Shown piece after piece: positions 7,424 through 14,377 of a DNA stretch of 22,535 bases. Positions within the stretch are counted from its first letter, which is position 1. Every line of letters starts with the position of its first letter. This DNA is from CAJAUT01 sp043809365. GTDB taxonomy: Bacteria; Patescibacteriota; Microgenomatia; UBA1400; UBA12108. The DNA is taken from positions 1-22,535 of the forward strand of contig JAZDDW010000056.1 in NCBI GenBank assembly GCA_043809365.1, in the 5' to 3' direction. A program made the translations under genes and the position numbers. Below the pieces are notes generated by a model. That model was not told where the DNA came from and ran no database searches. It saw only the letters and a program-made list of their open reading frames with translations.

Positions 7424-9549
7424 ATTTTCATCCCTTTCAAACGAAGTGAATTGGTAACTACGGAAACTGAGGAGAAGGCCATGGCGGCGCCGGAGATGGC
7501 TGGACTCAGGATCGCCATGGCCGCGATGGGGATGAGAATAACATTGTAGGCGAAAGCCCAAAACAAATTTTGTTTGATGACGCGAAAAGTCAAACGCGAG
7601 AGGCGGATAGCTTGGGGTAGACGAGCTAAGTTACCGCCTAGGAGCGTGAGACCAGCGGACTCAATCGCCACATCGGTCCCTGTCCCCATGGCGATCCCGA
7701 CATCCGAGGAGGCAAGAGCGGGAGCGTCATTGATCCCGTCCCCGACCATGGCAACTTTATAACCCTCAGCTTGGAGTTTTTTTACTTGATTAGCTTTGTC
7801 ACCTGGCATCACTTCGGCAAATACCTGATCAATGCCAACTTGTTTGGCGATATGCTCGGCCGTCAAGTGGTGATCGCCGGTGAGCATGGCCACTTTTAGT
7901 CCTAGCTGGTGGAGATCTTTAATAACTTGAGCCGATTCGTCTTTGAGGGTGTCGCTAATGCTGAGATACATGATTATTGCTTTACTCGTGGCGAGGATGA
8001 TGGGAGTTGCTCCCTCACTCGCAAATTTTTCGATGATAGAATGATCGATTGTCAGACCGAGTGAAGCGATTAATTTAACGTTACCGGCGTAGTATAGAGT
8101 CTTACCTATTTCACCCTGCAAACCTTGCCCAGGGATGGTTTTGAAATTAGAAACTTCTTGGAGTTTGATGCCCTCGGTTTTGGCCTTGTCAACGATGGCG
8201 AGGGCCAGCGGATGTTCTGAACTAGCTTCGAGCGAGGCAAGAATGGGGAGATGCGCAGGGGAAGGCAAGATGTTGGTCACTGTAGGCGCGCCTTTGGTGA
8301 GAGTGCCTGTTTTATCTAGCACAATATAGTCGACACTGTGCAATTTCTCGAGACTTTCGGCGTTTTTGATTAAGATTCCATACCCCGCTGCTTTACCGAC
8401 GCTAACAATAATGGCCGTGGGGGTCGCAAGACCTAAAGCACAGGGGCAGGTGATGACGAGAATACCCACAAAACTGAGGAGGCCAGTAAGGGGTGCCCCG
8501 AGAATGGTCCAAATGATAAAAGTGAGGACTGAGAAAACAAGCACAACGGGGACAAAGACGGCTGAAATTCGATCGGTCAGGCGCTCGATCGGAGCATGTG
8601 AGCCCTGAGCAGTTGCTACCATTTGGATGATTTGGGAAAGGAGAGTACCCTCGCCTACCGTGGTCGCGCGAAAATGAAATGTGCCCTGTTTGTTGATGGT
8701 GCCGCCTACTACTTTGTCGCCAACCGTTACGTCTTTCGGGAGTGGTTCGCCGGTCAGCATTGACTCATCGATACTACTGTCGCCCCAGACTATCTCGCCA
8801 TCAACAGGGATTTTGACGCCTGGTTTGACCATAACTATGTCACCAACTGAAACCTCGGAAATGGCGATTTCTACTTCTTGATCACCGCGAAGTACAAGGG
8901 CGGTTTTGGCTTGAAGGCCCAGGAGTTTTGCCAAGGCTTGACCAGTCTTAAGTTTTGAGCGGGCTTCGAGATATTTGCCAAAAGTAATAAAGCTCAGGAC
9001 TACAATCGTCACGTCAAAATATAGATCGGTGCGAGCAAATACCAAAAGAGCGACACTATATATGTAGGCGACCAGTGTGCCGATCCCGACCAAAGTATCC
9101 ATATTGGCGACGCCAGTTTGGACGAAGCGAAAGATCGCGCGGAGGTAGGGTAACCCTAGCCAGAAGAGAATAACTGTGGCAAAGGCAAAAGTCGAAAGAT
9201 TAAAGATCATCATGGGCAGAGGAAAGGGAGAGAGGAGATTCCAGAGCATAGTTAGAAACACTAGAATCGCGATAGGCAAGGTAAAGAGCGACTTGGTTCT
9301 GAGCACATTTAGTTCTTGGTGTTTGTCGGGTTTGTCAGAGTCAATGGATTTTAGCGCATAACCAAAGGGGGTGATCAAGTTGTTGAGTGAGGAGAGGGGG
9401 ATGGTTTGGTTTGAGACTACTTCGGCGGTTTCGGTGGTGAGATTGACCTCGGCTGACTCGACTGCCTCAAGTTTGCTCAATTTGCGTTTGACGATACTAG
9501 CGCAGCTAGCACAATCCATCCCGGTAACGAGATATTTAGTGGTGGGCAT
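7420..9549 (-). CDS. copA: Copper-exporting P1B-type ATPase
   Basis: CopA pumps Cu(I) out of the cytoplasm using ATP. The 709-aa protein has one N-terminal HMA domain (GMDCASC, C13 and C16) and eight membrane helices. The actuator motif TGEP is at 266-269 and the intramembrane CPC motif at 368-370. The phosphorylated aspartate is D412 (DKTGT), the nucleotide-binding SEHP is at 444-447 and the hinge GDGIND at 603-608. The late-helix motifs YN (668-669) and MAFSSVSV (690-697) match the Cu(I) subgroup. The start overlaps the end of the ArsR-YHS gene by 14 nt. The 3' end overlaps the cupredoxin-fusion gene. Confidence 0.96.
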   Translation of the reverse strand: MPTTKYLVTGMDCASCASIVKRKLSKLEAVESAEVNLTTETAEVVSNQTIPLSSLNNLITPFGYALKSIDSDKPDKHQELNVLRTKSLFTLPIAILVFLTMLWNLLSPFPLPMMIFNLSTFAFATVILFWLGLPYLRAIFRFVQTGVANMDTLVGIGTLVAYIYSVALLVFARTDLYFDVTIVVLSFITFGKYLEARSKLKTGQALAKLLGLQAKTALVLRGDQEVEIAISEVSVGDIVMVKPGVKIPVDGEIVWGDSSIDESMLTGEPLPKDVTVGDKVVGGTINKQGTFHFRATTVGEGTLLSQIIQMVATAQGSHAPIERLTDRISAVFVPVVLVFSVLTFIIWTILGAPLTGLLSFVGILVITCPCALGLATPTAIIVSVGKAAGYGILIKNAESLEKLHSVDYIVLDKTGTLTKGAPTVTNILPSPAHLPILASLEASSEHPLALAIVDKAKTEGIKLQEVSNFKTIPGQGLQGEIGKTLYYAGNVKLIASLGLTIDHSIIEKFASEGATPIILATSKAIIMYLSISDTLKDESAQVIKDLHQLGLKVAMLTGDHHLTAEHIAKQVGIDQVFAEVMPGDKANQVKKLQAEGYKVAMVGDGINDAPALASSDVGIAMGTGTDVAIESAGLTLLGGNLARLPQAIRLSRLTFRVIKQNLFWAFAYNVILIPIAAMAILSPAISGAAMAFSSVSVVTNSLRLKGMKI

Positions 9550-9967
9550 GGAACTCCTTTAAACAACCCTTGCCGCAAAAGTAATGTCTAACCCCATCGT
9601 ACATAGAAGTGTAACTAGCAGAGCTTGGGGTCAAGTGCATGTGACAGATGGGATCGATGACGGTCGGCTCAGCTTCTTCAAGGCTGTATGGTTTGGTAAG
9701 AGAATCAATGAAATCAGCGACTGTGGTGATCGTTGATATATTGAGGGTGTAGTAGATTTCTTTTCCCAGTTGATGAGAGCCAACAAGTCCGACTTTTTTG
9801 AGTAGCATGAGATGTTGGCTGACTCCAGCTTGCCGGAGACCCGTCATTTGGGCGATCTGACCCACGGTGAGTTCATGGCCCTGAAGGAGACAGATTATTT
9901 CGAGTCTTTTGGCGTGACCTAGGACCTTAAGAAGTTTCGACTGGCCTCGCAATATTTTGAGTTGCAT
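9536..9967 (-). CDS. ArsR-family repressor with C-terminal YHS/TRASH-like metal domain
   Basis: This is the first gene of the copper operon and probably its metal-responsive repressor. The 143-aa protein has an ArsR/SmtB winged helix over about residues 8-85 (recognition region LRQAGVSQHLMLLKK). A YHS-type motif follows at 104-140: DPICHM with Cys108 and His109, then YFCGKGCLKEF with Cys131 and Cys135. YHS/TRASH modules are soft-metal binders often found with copper ATPases, so sensing may use this domain instead of classic ArsR sites. ATG 9967 lies 6 nt after a -10 box, so the mRNA is predicted to be leaderless. The operator candidate lies in the same promoter. Confidence 0.88.
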   Translation of the reverse strand: MQLKILRGQSKLLKVLGHAKRLEIICLLQGHELTVGQIAQMTGLRQAGVSQHLMLLKKVGLVGSHQLGKEIYYTLNISTITTVADFIDSLTKPYSLEEAEPTVIDPICHMHLTPSSASYTSMYDGVRHYFCGKGCLKEFHAHH

Positions 9968-9973
9968 TAACTA

Positions 9974-10001
9974 ATCATATTCTATTTTTTGAATATGTCA
10001 A
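9974..10001 (-). promoter_or_regulatory. Copper operon promoter with embedded ArsR-type operator
   Basis: On the minus strand, -35 TTGACA (9996-10001) is a perfect match. The -10 TATGAT (9974-9979) is 16 bp away. The spacer contains a 7-bp inverted repeat, CATATTC (9976-9982) and GAATATG (9991-9997), separated by 8 bp. It overlaps both boxes, as expected for a repressor that blocks RNA polymerase. The predicted transcription start is the A of the arsR ATG at 9967. Confidence 0.8.
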
Positions 10002-10002
10002 A

Positions 10003-10485
10003 TTAGCGTAGAAGGGTGGTGTAGGCTTTCATACTGGAGACGAAAAATCCCCCATCGTCGCCGAAATCGAAAGACATAAATTCTTCTGGAGTTACCCAGC
10101 GAAACTCAGTATGCTTATCGGAGATCTTGACCTCCCCCTCCTTCGCCGAGGCTTCGGCGGGCAGGCCTTCCCAATCGCGACAGACGTAGGTGACTGCGAA
10201 AACATTTTCCCCACTCATAAATTCGCTCTGAAAGTTTTGACCGCTAGCCACATAGATTGGACGGGGATCGATAATCAGCAGGTTTGTTTCCTCTTTTACT
10301 TCGCGCTTGATCGAGTCGATCACATCTTCCCCCAGTTCATAAGTACCGCCAGGGAGATCCCAAGCTTCGCTTCTTCCCCCATGGTCTTTGCTGCGTGAGC
10401 GTTTCAGAGCAAGAATTTGTGCCTTGTCGTTGACGACGATACATTTTTGGAAAAAGAGAACACCGTTGAGTGCGTTTTTTCCCAT
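10003..10485 (-). CDS. Nudix hydrolase
   Basis: Nudix enzymes cleave nucleoside diphosphates linked to another group. The 160-aa product has a complete Nudix box, GGTYELGEDVIDSIKREVKE at about 46-65 followed by ETNLL, with the REVKEE core for Mg binding. Upstream residues KRSRSKDHGG and WDLPGG are typical of MutT-like members. The segment GLPAEASAKEG near residues 112-122 is encoded by a short hairpin repeat (10136-10165) and looks like an in-frame insertion between two strands. The gene lies 9 nt after the stop of the upstream S51 peptidase gene. The substrate cannot be predicted. Confidence 0.9.
   Translation of the reverse strand: MGKNALNGVLFFQKCIVVNDKAQILALKRSRSKDHGGRSEAWDLPGGTYELGEDVIDSIKREVKEETNLLIIDPRPIYVASGQNFQSEFMSGENVFAVTYVCRDWEGLPAEASAKEGEVKISDKHTEFRWVTPEEFMSFDFGDDGGFFVSSMKAYTTLLR
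10136..10165. repeat. Hairpin repeat family, copy A, inside the Nudix gene
   Basis: The core CCCTCCTTCGCC-G-AGGCTTCGG-CGGGCA is shared with copy B at 16254-16285 apart from small indels. It contains the perfect inverted repeat CGCCGA-GGCT-TCGGCG. The Nudix frame is kept through it. A third, more diverged copy lies at 21210-21242. Confidence 0.7.
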
Positions 10486-10494
10486 AAATTGATT

Positions 10495-11130
10495 TTATAC
10501 TTGTTTGGATACTTCTATGCTGAACCAATCATCCTGCACTTCAACGTATTGGTGGTCGTTGATCAGAAGATAAGGATAATCTTCTTGGTAAATGTGGTTG
10601 AGACGATAGCTATCAAAGAGCTCTCCGCGATCTGGTTGACCCCAGTGAGGAATGACGACAAAATTGACGAGTCCAAAACCCTTGGTGCCACGCAAATCGG
10701 GAGCTAGGGCAGCGCGATCATCCTGTCGGACTGGTTCGATATCGGGCCCAGCGATGACTGTCCCGGCGCTGGTGCCCACATAGACCATTCCCCCCTCTAC
10801 TCGTTTTTTAACGAAATCGCCGAAACCATTTTTTTGAGATTCTTGGAGGAGATAGTAGCTATTGCCACCCTCGATGTACATCAAATCAAAGTGATTTAAA
10901 TCAGAAATGATTTGGTCGTGAGTTTTCCCGGTAATGTCGTAGTCGACAAACTTGAATCCCTCCTCCTCCATGGAGGCCTTGTTGAGATGATGCCATTCCA
11001 GATGAGAATGTTCTTTGTCTTTGAGGGGAGTATTGATAAATACTGCGTTGGTTTTAACTCGAGAATTTATTTTTGGGCTAATGTCATGAGCCACATACTG
11101 GACTTGGGAAGTGAGAAATAGTTTTTTCAT
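10495..11130 (-). CDS. S51-family (peptidase E-like) serine peptidase, copy 2
   Basis: The 211-aa product is a paralogue of copy 3, which lies directly upstream and overlaps it by 4 nt (ATGA, 11127-11130). Family signatures are IEGGNSYYLL at 86-95, nucleophile elbow GTSAG with Ser121, and IPHWG with His162. An Asp in GPDIE (D130) is a possible third catalytic residue. The C-terminal region LINDHQYVEVQ is shared with copy 3. It is probably cytoplasmic, with no signal peptide. The two genes look like a tandem duplication that has since diverged; distinct substrates are possible. Confidence 0.87.
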   Translation of the reverse strand: MKKLFLTSQVQYVAHDISPKINSRVKTNAVFINTPLKDKEHSHLEWHHLNKASMEEEGFKFVDYDITGKTHDQIISDLNHFDLMYIEGGNSYYLLQESQKNGFGDFVKKRVEGGMVYVGTSAGTVIAGPDIEPVRQDDRAALAPDLRGTKGFGLVNFVVIPHWGQPDRGELFDSYRLNHIYQEDYPYLLINDHQYVEVQDDWFSIEVSKQV

Positions 11131-11771
11131 TTTTCATTCCTCACGTCGATGATGCGATATCTGTCACCGACGACCTCAACATATTGATTGTCGTTACAGA
11201 GAATAAATGAAGGATTTGATTCAGAGTAAATTTGAGACATCCGCTCACTTAAATATGCTTCTCGAAAGGCATCACTGCCCCAGTGAGGAAGGAGGGTGAA
11301 ATTAACCAAGTTATAACAACTAAAGTTTTTAAGATTTGGAGCTTTTACTTCATCACCCCACAGGTATGGAGGAAGCGTGGGACCAGCGATAATTGAGCCA
11401 GCGCTAGTGCCTAAGTATAATTTGCCTGAATTGACGAAATTCTGAATAAATGGCATGAAACCAGATTTCTGGGATTGTTCGAGTAAATAATTCGTGTTTC
11501 CCCCTGAAACATAGATGGCATCTACTGACGCGAGATCATTTTCAAAATCTTTGCCATCCTTGCCGGTAACGGTGTAATCGAAGAATTCAAAGCCATTTTT
11601 TGTGAGAGCTGATCTATCGTCACGATACCACTGATCGTCGGTCATGTCCTCGACTTCGATCGGGGTGGTAATAAAGGCGGTTTTAAGTTTTTTGTCATGG
11701 CCGAGCTTAGCGCGAATACTCTTTGCAACTTTCGGGGTTCCGATGGCACTAGTGAGAAAGAGATGTTTCAT
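11127..11771 (-). CDS. S51-family (peptidase E-like) serine peptidase, copy 3
   Basis: The 214-aa product has VSGGNTNYLLEQ at about 88-99, GTSAGSIIAGP with nucleophile Ser123, and LPHWG with His163. It matches copy 2 in layout and in its end (CNDNQYVEV). Where copy 2 has GPD after the nucleophile, this protein has GPT, so the acidic triad member must lie elsewhere or the mechanism differs. The ATG is 2 nt after the mscL stop, so the gene is likely coupled to mscL. Confidence 0.87.
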   Translation of the reverse strand: MKHLFLTSAIGTPKVAKSIRAKLGHDKKLKTAFITTPIEVEDMTDDQWYRDDRSALTKNGFEFFDYTVTGKDGKDFENDLASVDAIYVSGGNTNYLLEQSQKSGFMPFIQNFVNSGKLYLGTSAGSIIAGPTLPPYLWGDEVKAPNLKNFSCYNLVNFTLLPHWGSDAFREAYLSERMSQIYSESNPSFILCNDNQYVEVVGDRYRIIDVRNEK

Positions 11772-11773
11772 GC

Positions 11774-12085
11774 TTACTTATTCTTTTCTTTTGGTTTGTC
11801 AATTTTGTCGAGACCGAGACCATGAACGCCAAAGTAGACAACAGCGGCGATGATCGCAAAATCCAGGAGAACGGTCAAAAAATGCCCCCACATCACCTGT
11901 TTGTCGGCGACCCAAAAAGAAGCGTCTTGCAGATTGGAAGTAAAACCCAAGAGGATACCTACAAGAGGGTTGATAATGTCGGTAACTAGGGAGGAGACAA
12001 CTTTGGAAATCGCGCCACCCAAGATAAAACCAACCGCTAGACCCATGACACCCTGCTCACGAATAAAATTTAGGAAACCTTTCAT
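11774..12085 (-). CDS. mscL: Large-conductance mechanosensitive channel MscL (short form)
   Basis: MscL forms a homopentameric pore that opens under membrane tension to release solutes during osmotic downshock. The 103-aa protein has the amphipathic N-terminus FLNFIREQGVMGLAVGF. TM1 with the conserved pore helix (LGGAISKVVSSLVTDIINP) covers about 14-42 and TM2 (FLTVLLDFAIIAAVVYFGVH) about 68-87. It is shorter than the roughly 130-aa E. coli type; the periplasmic loop and the C-terminal helical bundle are both reduced. The ATG is 6 nt after a perfect -10, so a leaderless mRNA is predicted. Confidence 0.95.
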   Translation of the reverse strand: MKGFLNFIREQGVMGLAVGFILGGAISKVVSSLVTDIINPLVGILLGFTSNLQDASFWVADKQVMWGHFLTVLLDFAIIAAVVYFGVHGLGLDKIDKPKEKNK

Positions 12086-12086
12086 G

Positions 12087-12118
12087 TTGACATTATACCA
12101 GCGAATGTGTGTTATAAT
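12087..12118 (+). promoter_or_regulatory. Promoter of the RRM protein gene
   Basis: TATAAT at 12113-12118 is preceded by TGT, making an extended -10 (TGTTATAAT). TTGACA at 12087-12092 lies 20 bp upstream, which is longer than ideal, so the extended -10 probably dominates. Transcription from about 12125 would give a leader of about 100 nt. The site overlaps the divergent mscL promoter. Confidence 0.7.
12092..12097 (-). promoter_or_regulatory. -10 box of mscL, leaderless geometry
   Basis: TATAAT on the minus strand is preceded by TGG (extended -10) and followed by exactly 6 nt (GTCAAC) before the mscL ATG at 12085. The predicted start of transcription is the A of ATG. No good -35 is seen. Confidence 0.7.
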
Positions 12119-12193
12119 AGCGCTTAGTTATTTATGTGTACATGCTTTTCCCAACGATAGTGAATTTTTTCCTGTTAGTTTGAGAGTAAAGTG

Positions 12194-12221
12194 GTGGCAC
12201 AATAGTTTATGGAGGTGCCAC
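12194..12221 (+). promoter_or_regulatory. 5' leader hairpin around the Shine-Dalgarno of the RRM gene
   Basis: GTGGCAC (12194-12200) pairs perfectly with GTGCCAC (12215-12221). The 14-nt loop holds an in-frame ATG (12209) and most of the Shine-Dalgarno GGAGG (12211-12215), whose last G is the first base of the stem. This presents or masks the ribosome site and could make translation respond to temperature or to the RRM protein itself. Confidence 0.5.
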
Positions 12222-12223
12222 AG

Positions 12224-12589
12224 ATGGCAACCAAATTATTTGTCGGAAGTTTAGCCTGGGCTACAACTGACGATTCATTATCCGCTTTATTCTCCCAGGT
12301 AGGTACTGTCACCAGTGCTCGTGTCATCACTGACCGTGCAACTGGCCGCTCTAAAGGCTTTGGCTTTGTAGAGATGAGTAGCGAAGAAGAAGCTCAAAAG
12401 GCAGTAGCTGAACTCAACGGGAAAGACTTAGATGGCCGCGCAATCGTGGTCAACGAAGCTCGCCCAATGGAACCTCGCGACAATTCTAGTCGTGGTGGAT
12501 TTGGTGGAGGTCGCCCACAAGGTGGCTCATACGGTGGAGGCCGCGATAATAATCGTGGTGGCTCTTCATACGGCCGATCTAGCTACTAA
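12224..12589 (+). CDS. RRM-type RNA-binding protein with glycine-rich tail
   Basis: The 121-aa protein has one RNA recognition motif over residues 3-80. RNP2 is LFVGSL at 5-10 and RNP1 is KGFGFVEM at 44-51, both with the aromatic residues that stack on RNA bases. The tail (about 90-121) is rich in Gly, Arg, Ser and Tyr (RGGFGGGRPQGGSYGGGRDN). This architecture resembles the cold-inducible Rbp proteins of cyanobacteria. The chosen start ATG 12224 has Shine-Dalgarno GGAGG 8 nt upstream. The in-frame ATG 12209 would put that Shine-Dalgarno inside the coding region and is rejected. The gene is monocistronic, with its own promoter and a strong terminator. Confidence 0.93.
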   Translation: MATKLFVGSLAWATTDDSLSALFSQVGTVTSARVITDRATGRSKGFGFVEMSSEEEAQKAVAELNGKDLDGRAIVVNEARPMEPRDNSSRGGFGGGRPQGGSYGGGRDNNRGGSSYGRSSY

Positions 12590-12621
12590 ACTCTAGTAAA
12601 ATAGAAATTAGATAGAAAAAG

Positions 12622-12655
12622 AAATCCCCCTTGGTGTAAACTGAGGGGGATTTTT
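12622..12655 (+). terminator. Rho-independent terminator of the RRM gene
   Basis: AAATCCCCCT (12622-12631) pairs perfectly with AGGGGGATTT (12644-12653) around a 12-nt loop and ends in TTTTT (12651-12655). Its tail touches the direct-repeat box of the next operon. Confidence 0.9.
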
Positions 12656-12684
12656 CAGGCAAAATTCAGCCCAGAGACTATAAT
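12654..12684 (+). promoter_or_regulatory. Response-regulator operon promoter with 11-bp-phased TTCAG direct repeat
   Basis: TTCAG at 12654-12658 and again at 12665-12669 are 11 bp apart, one helical turn, as for OmpR/PhoB-type sites. They sit where a -35 would be. The -10 TATAAT (12679-12684) is perfect and ends exactly 6 nt before the ATG, predicting a leaderless mRNA. The same repeat occurs at 17522-17537, which suggests autoregulation by the encoded regulator. Confidence 0.7.
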
Positions 12685-12690
12685 GCAGAT

Positions 12691-13350
12691 ATGAGACTAC
12701 TGGTAGTTGAGGATGAACATAGAATTGCTGAGGCTCTCAGAAAAGGTCTGACCCAAGAAAGATACGCGGTGGACGTAGCCTACACGGGAGCTGATGGGTA
12801 TGATCTAGCAACGAGTGAAGAGTATGACCTCTTAATTTTGGATTTGATGCTCCCTGGCATGGATGGCGGGGAGATTTGCATCCGACTAAGGAAAAATAAT
12901 ATTCACGTGCCGATACTCATGCTGACGGCAAAGAATCAAGTTCAGGATCGAGTAAAAGGGCTAGACTCGGGAGCGGACGACTACTTACCAAAACCATTTG
13001 CGTTTGAAGAACTTCTCGCGAGGATCCGAGCGCTTCTGAGGAGGCCCAAGGGAGAGGTTGGGACGAAGCTAGTTGTGAATACGTGGAGCATGGATACACT
13101 CCAGCGAGAGGTAAGAAGCGCCAACAAGATTGTCGCCGTGTCGGCCAAAGAGTACGCACTGCTTGAATATTTACTGCGTCATCCAAACCAGATTTTGACC
13201 AAGGAACAGATAATTGCCCACGTATGGGACTACGATAGTGATATCTTGCCCAATACAGTGGAAGTTTATATCAAGAAATTGAGAAATAAGGGGCTACCGA
13301 TTGTGACGGTCCGTGGATTTGGTTACAAATTGGAGGGAGACAATGTTTAA
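12691..13350 (+). CDS. OmpR/PhoB-family response regulator
   Basis: The 219-aa protein has a receiver domain (1-118) with acidic pocket E7-D8, phosphoacceptor Asp51 (LILDLMLPGMDG), Thr79 and Lys101 (KPF). A C-terminal OmpR-type winged helix (about 128-219) ends with the usual GFGYKLE. On phosphorylation it would dimerise on direct-repeat DNA. It heads an operon with its kinase (8-nt overlap) and an ABC export system, so it likely controls that pump. Matching direct-repeat boxes lie before this gene and before the DUF5666 gene. The signal is not evident. Confidence 0.95.
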   Translation: MRLLVVEDEHRIAEALRKGLTQERYAVDVAYTGADGYDLATSEEYDLLILDLMLPGMDGGEICIRLRKNNIHVPILMLTAKNQVQDRVKGLDSGADDYLPKPFAFEELLARIRALLRRPKGEVGTKLVVNTWSMDTLQREVRSANKIVAVSAKEYALLEYLLRHPNQILTKEQIIAHVWDYDSDILPNTVEVYIKKLRNKGLPIVTVRGFGYKLEGDNV

Positions 13351-14362
13351 AGAGGCGAGGCTAAAGCTCACTGGGTGGTATCTACTAATCATCATGGCGG
13401 TGTCGCTAGCTTTCAGTGGATTTATATATCGGGCAGCAAGCATGGAACTAAATCGTTTTGCAGAAGCCCAACGGATGCGTTTCGAGCGACGTGCGTTTGA
13501 GCTCTATAACCCCCGAGACTTTGGAGTCAATCCACAAATCATCGTGGACAGCGAACTTTTATCTGAGGCAAAACGACGGATACTAGTTAGCTTGGGGGTT
13601 ATTAATCTCGGAATTTTGGGAATTGCAGGAGTGTTGGGCTATTATCTTTCCGGGAAAACTCTGTCGCCGATTCAAGAAATGGTTGATGAGCAGTACCGCT
13701 TTGTGTCGGATGCTTCACACGAACTTAAGACTCCTATTACGGCAATTAAGACTACTCTAGAAGTGGCCATCCGCGATAAGCAACTGACTAAAGAAGAAGC
13801 GAGCGACACTCTAGTGACGAGCCTCGAGGAAGTTAATCGCCTACAAAAATTGGCTGAAGGACTACTTGAGCTCACCCATAAAAAAGTGGTGGGGGAGATG
13901 GAGCCACAGAATGTGGCTGAGACAGTACAGCTCGCGATCAAAATGATCAGGCCACTAGTGGAGAAGAAAAACGTGGTAATTAAGAGCAGGCTGCAAAAAG
14001 TGGTGGGGAATATCGAGCCCAGTAGTTTGGTGCGAGCCATAGTTGCCATACTTGATAATGCGGTTAAATATAGTCGCAGTAGAGGGAAAATCGTGGTGAG
14101 TGAGAAGGTGGAGGGCAAAACGATTAAAATTACTGTTACTGATCACGGCGCGGGGATTGAGGGAAAAGACATCCCACATGTCTTTGATCGGTTTTATCGA
14201 ACCGACTCTGCGCGGAGCGAGAGTGGGTATGGACTCGGACTGTCGATTGCCAAACAGATCATCGAGGAGCATCGCGGAACAATCAGTATCAGAAGTAAAC
14301 TTAGTAAAGGAACTAGCGTGACCATCGCCCTCCCCTATTCAGCCAAGCTTCAGGAAGGATAA
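13343..14362 (+). CDS. Membrane sensor histidine kinase
   Basis: The start is ATG 13343, with Shine-Dalgarno GGAGGGAG just upstream and an 8-nt overlap with the regulator gene; an in-frame GTG at 13313 is less likely. The 339-aa protein has TM1 at about 12-30, a short extracytoplasmic loop (about 31-80) and TM2 at about 82-102. It then goes almost directly to the HisKA helix with His126 (SHELKTP), leaving no room for a full HAMP domain. The ATPase domain shows the N box with Asn239 (ILDNAVKYS), G1 DHGAG at 267-271, the F-box FDRFYR and G2 GYGLGL at 295-300. The small sensor loop suggests membrane or cell-wall stress sensing, or sensing through the partner pump. Confidence 0.94.
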   Translation: MFKEARLKLTGWYLLIIMAVSLAFSGFIYRAASMELNRFAEAQRMRFERRAFELYNPRDFGVNPQIIVDSELLSEAKRRILVSLGVINLGILGIAGVLGYYLSGKTLSPIQEMVDEQYRFVSDASHELKTPITAIKTTLEVAIRDKQLTKEEASDTLVTSLEEVNRLQKLAEGLLELTHKKVVGEMEPQNVAETVQLAIKMIRPLVEKKNVVIKSRLQKVVGNIEPSSLVRAIVAILDNAVKYSRSRGKIVVSEKVEGKTIKITVTDHGAGIEGKDIPHVFDRFYRTDSARSESGYGLGLSIAKQIIEEHRGTISIRSKLSKGTSVTIALPYSAKLQEG

Positions 14363-14377
14363 CTAAACTAGAGTGAT

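Noticed and set aside
7424..7561. N-terminal extension of the cupredoxin-fusion protein
   Set aside because: It would lie wholly inside copA and encodes a basic, low-quality sequence. ATG 7423 with an ATGA overlap fits better and begins directly with a membrane helix.
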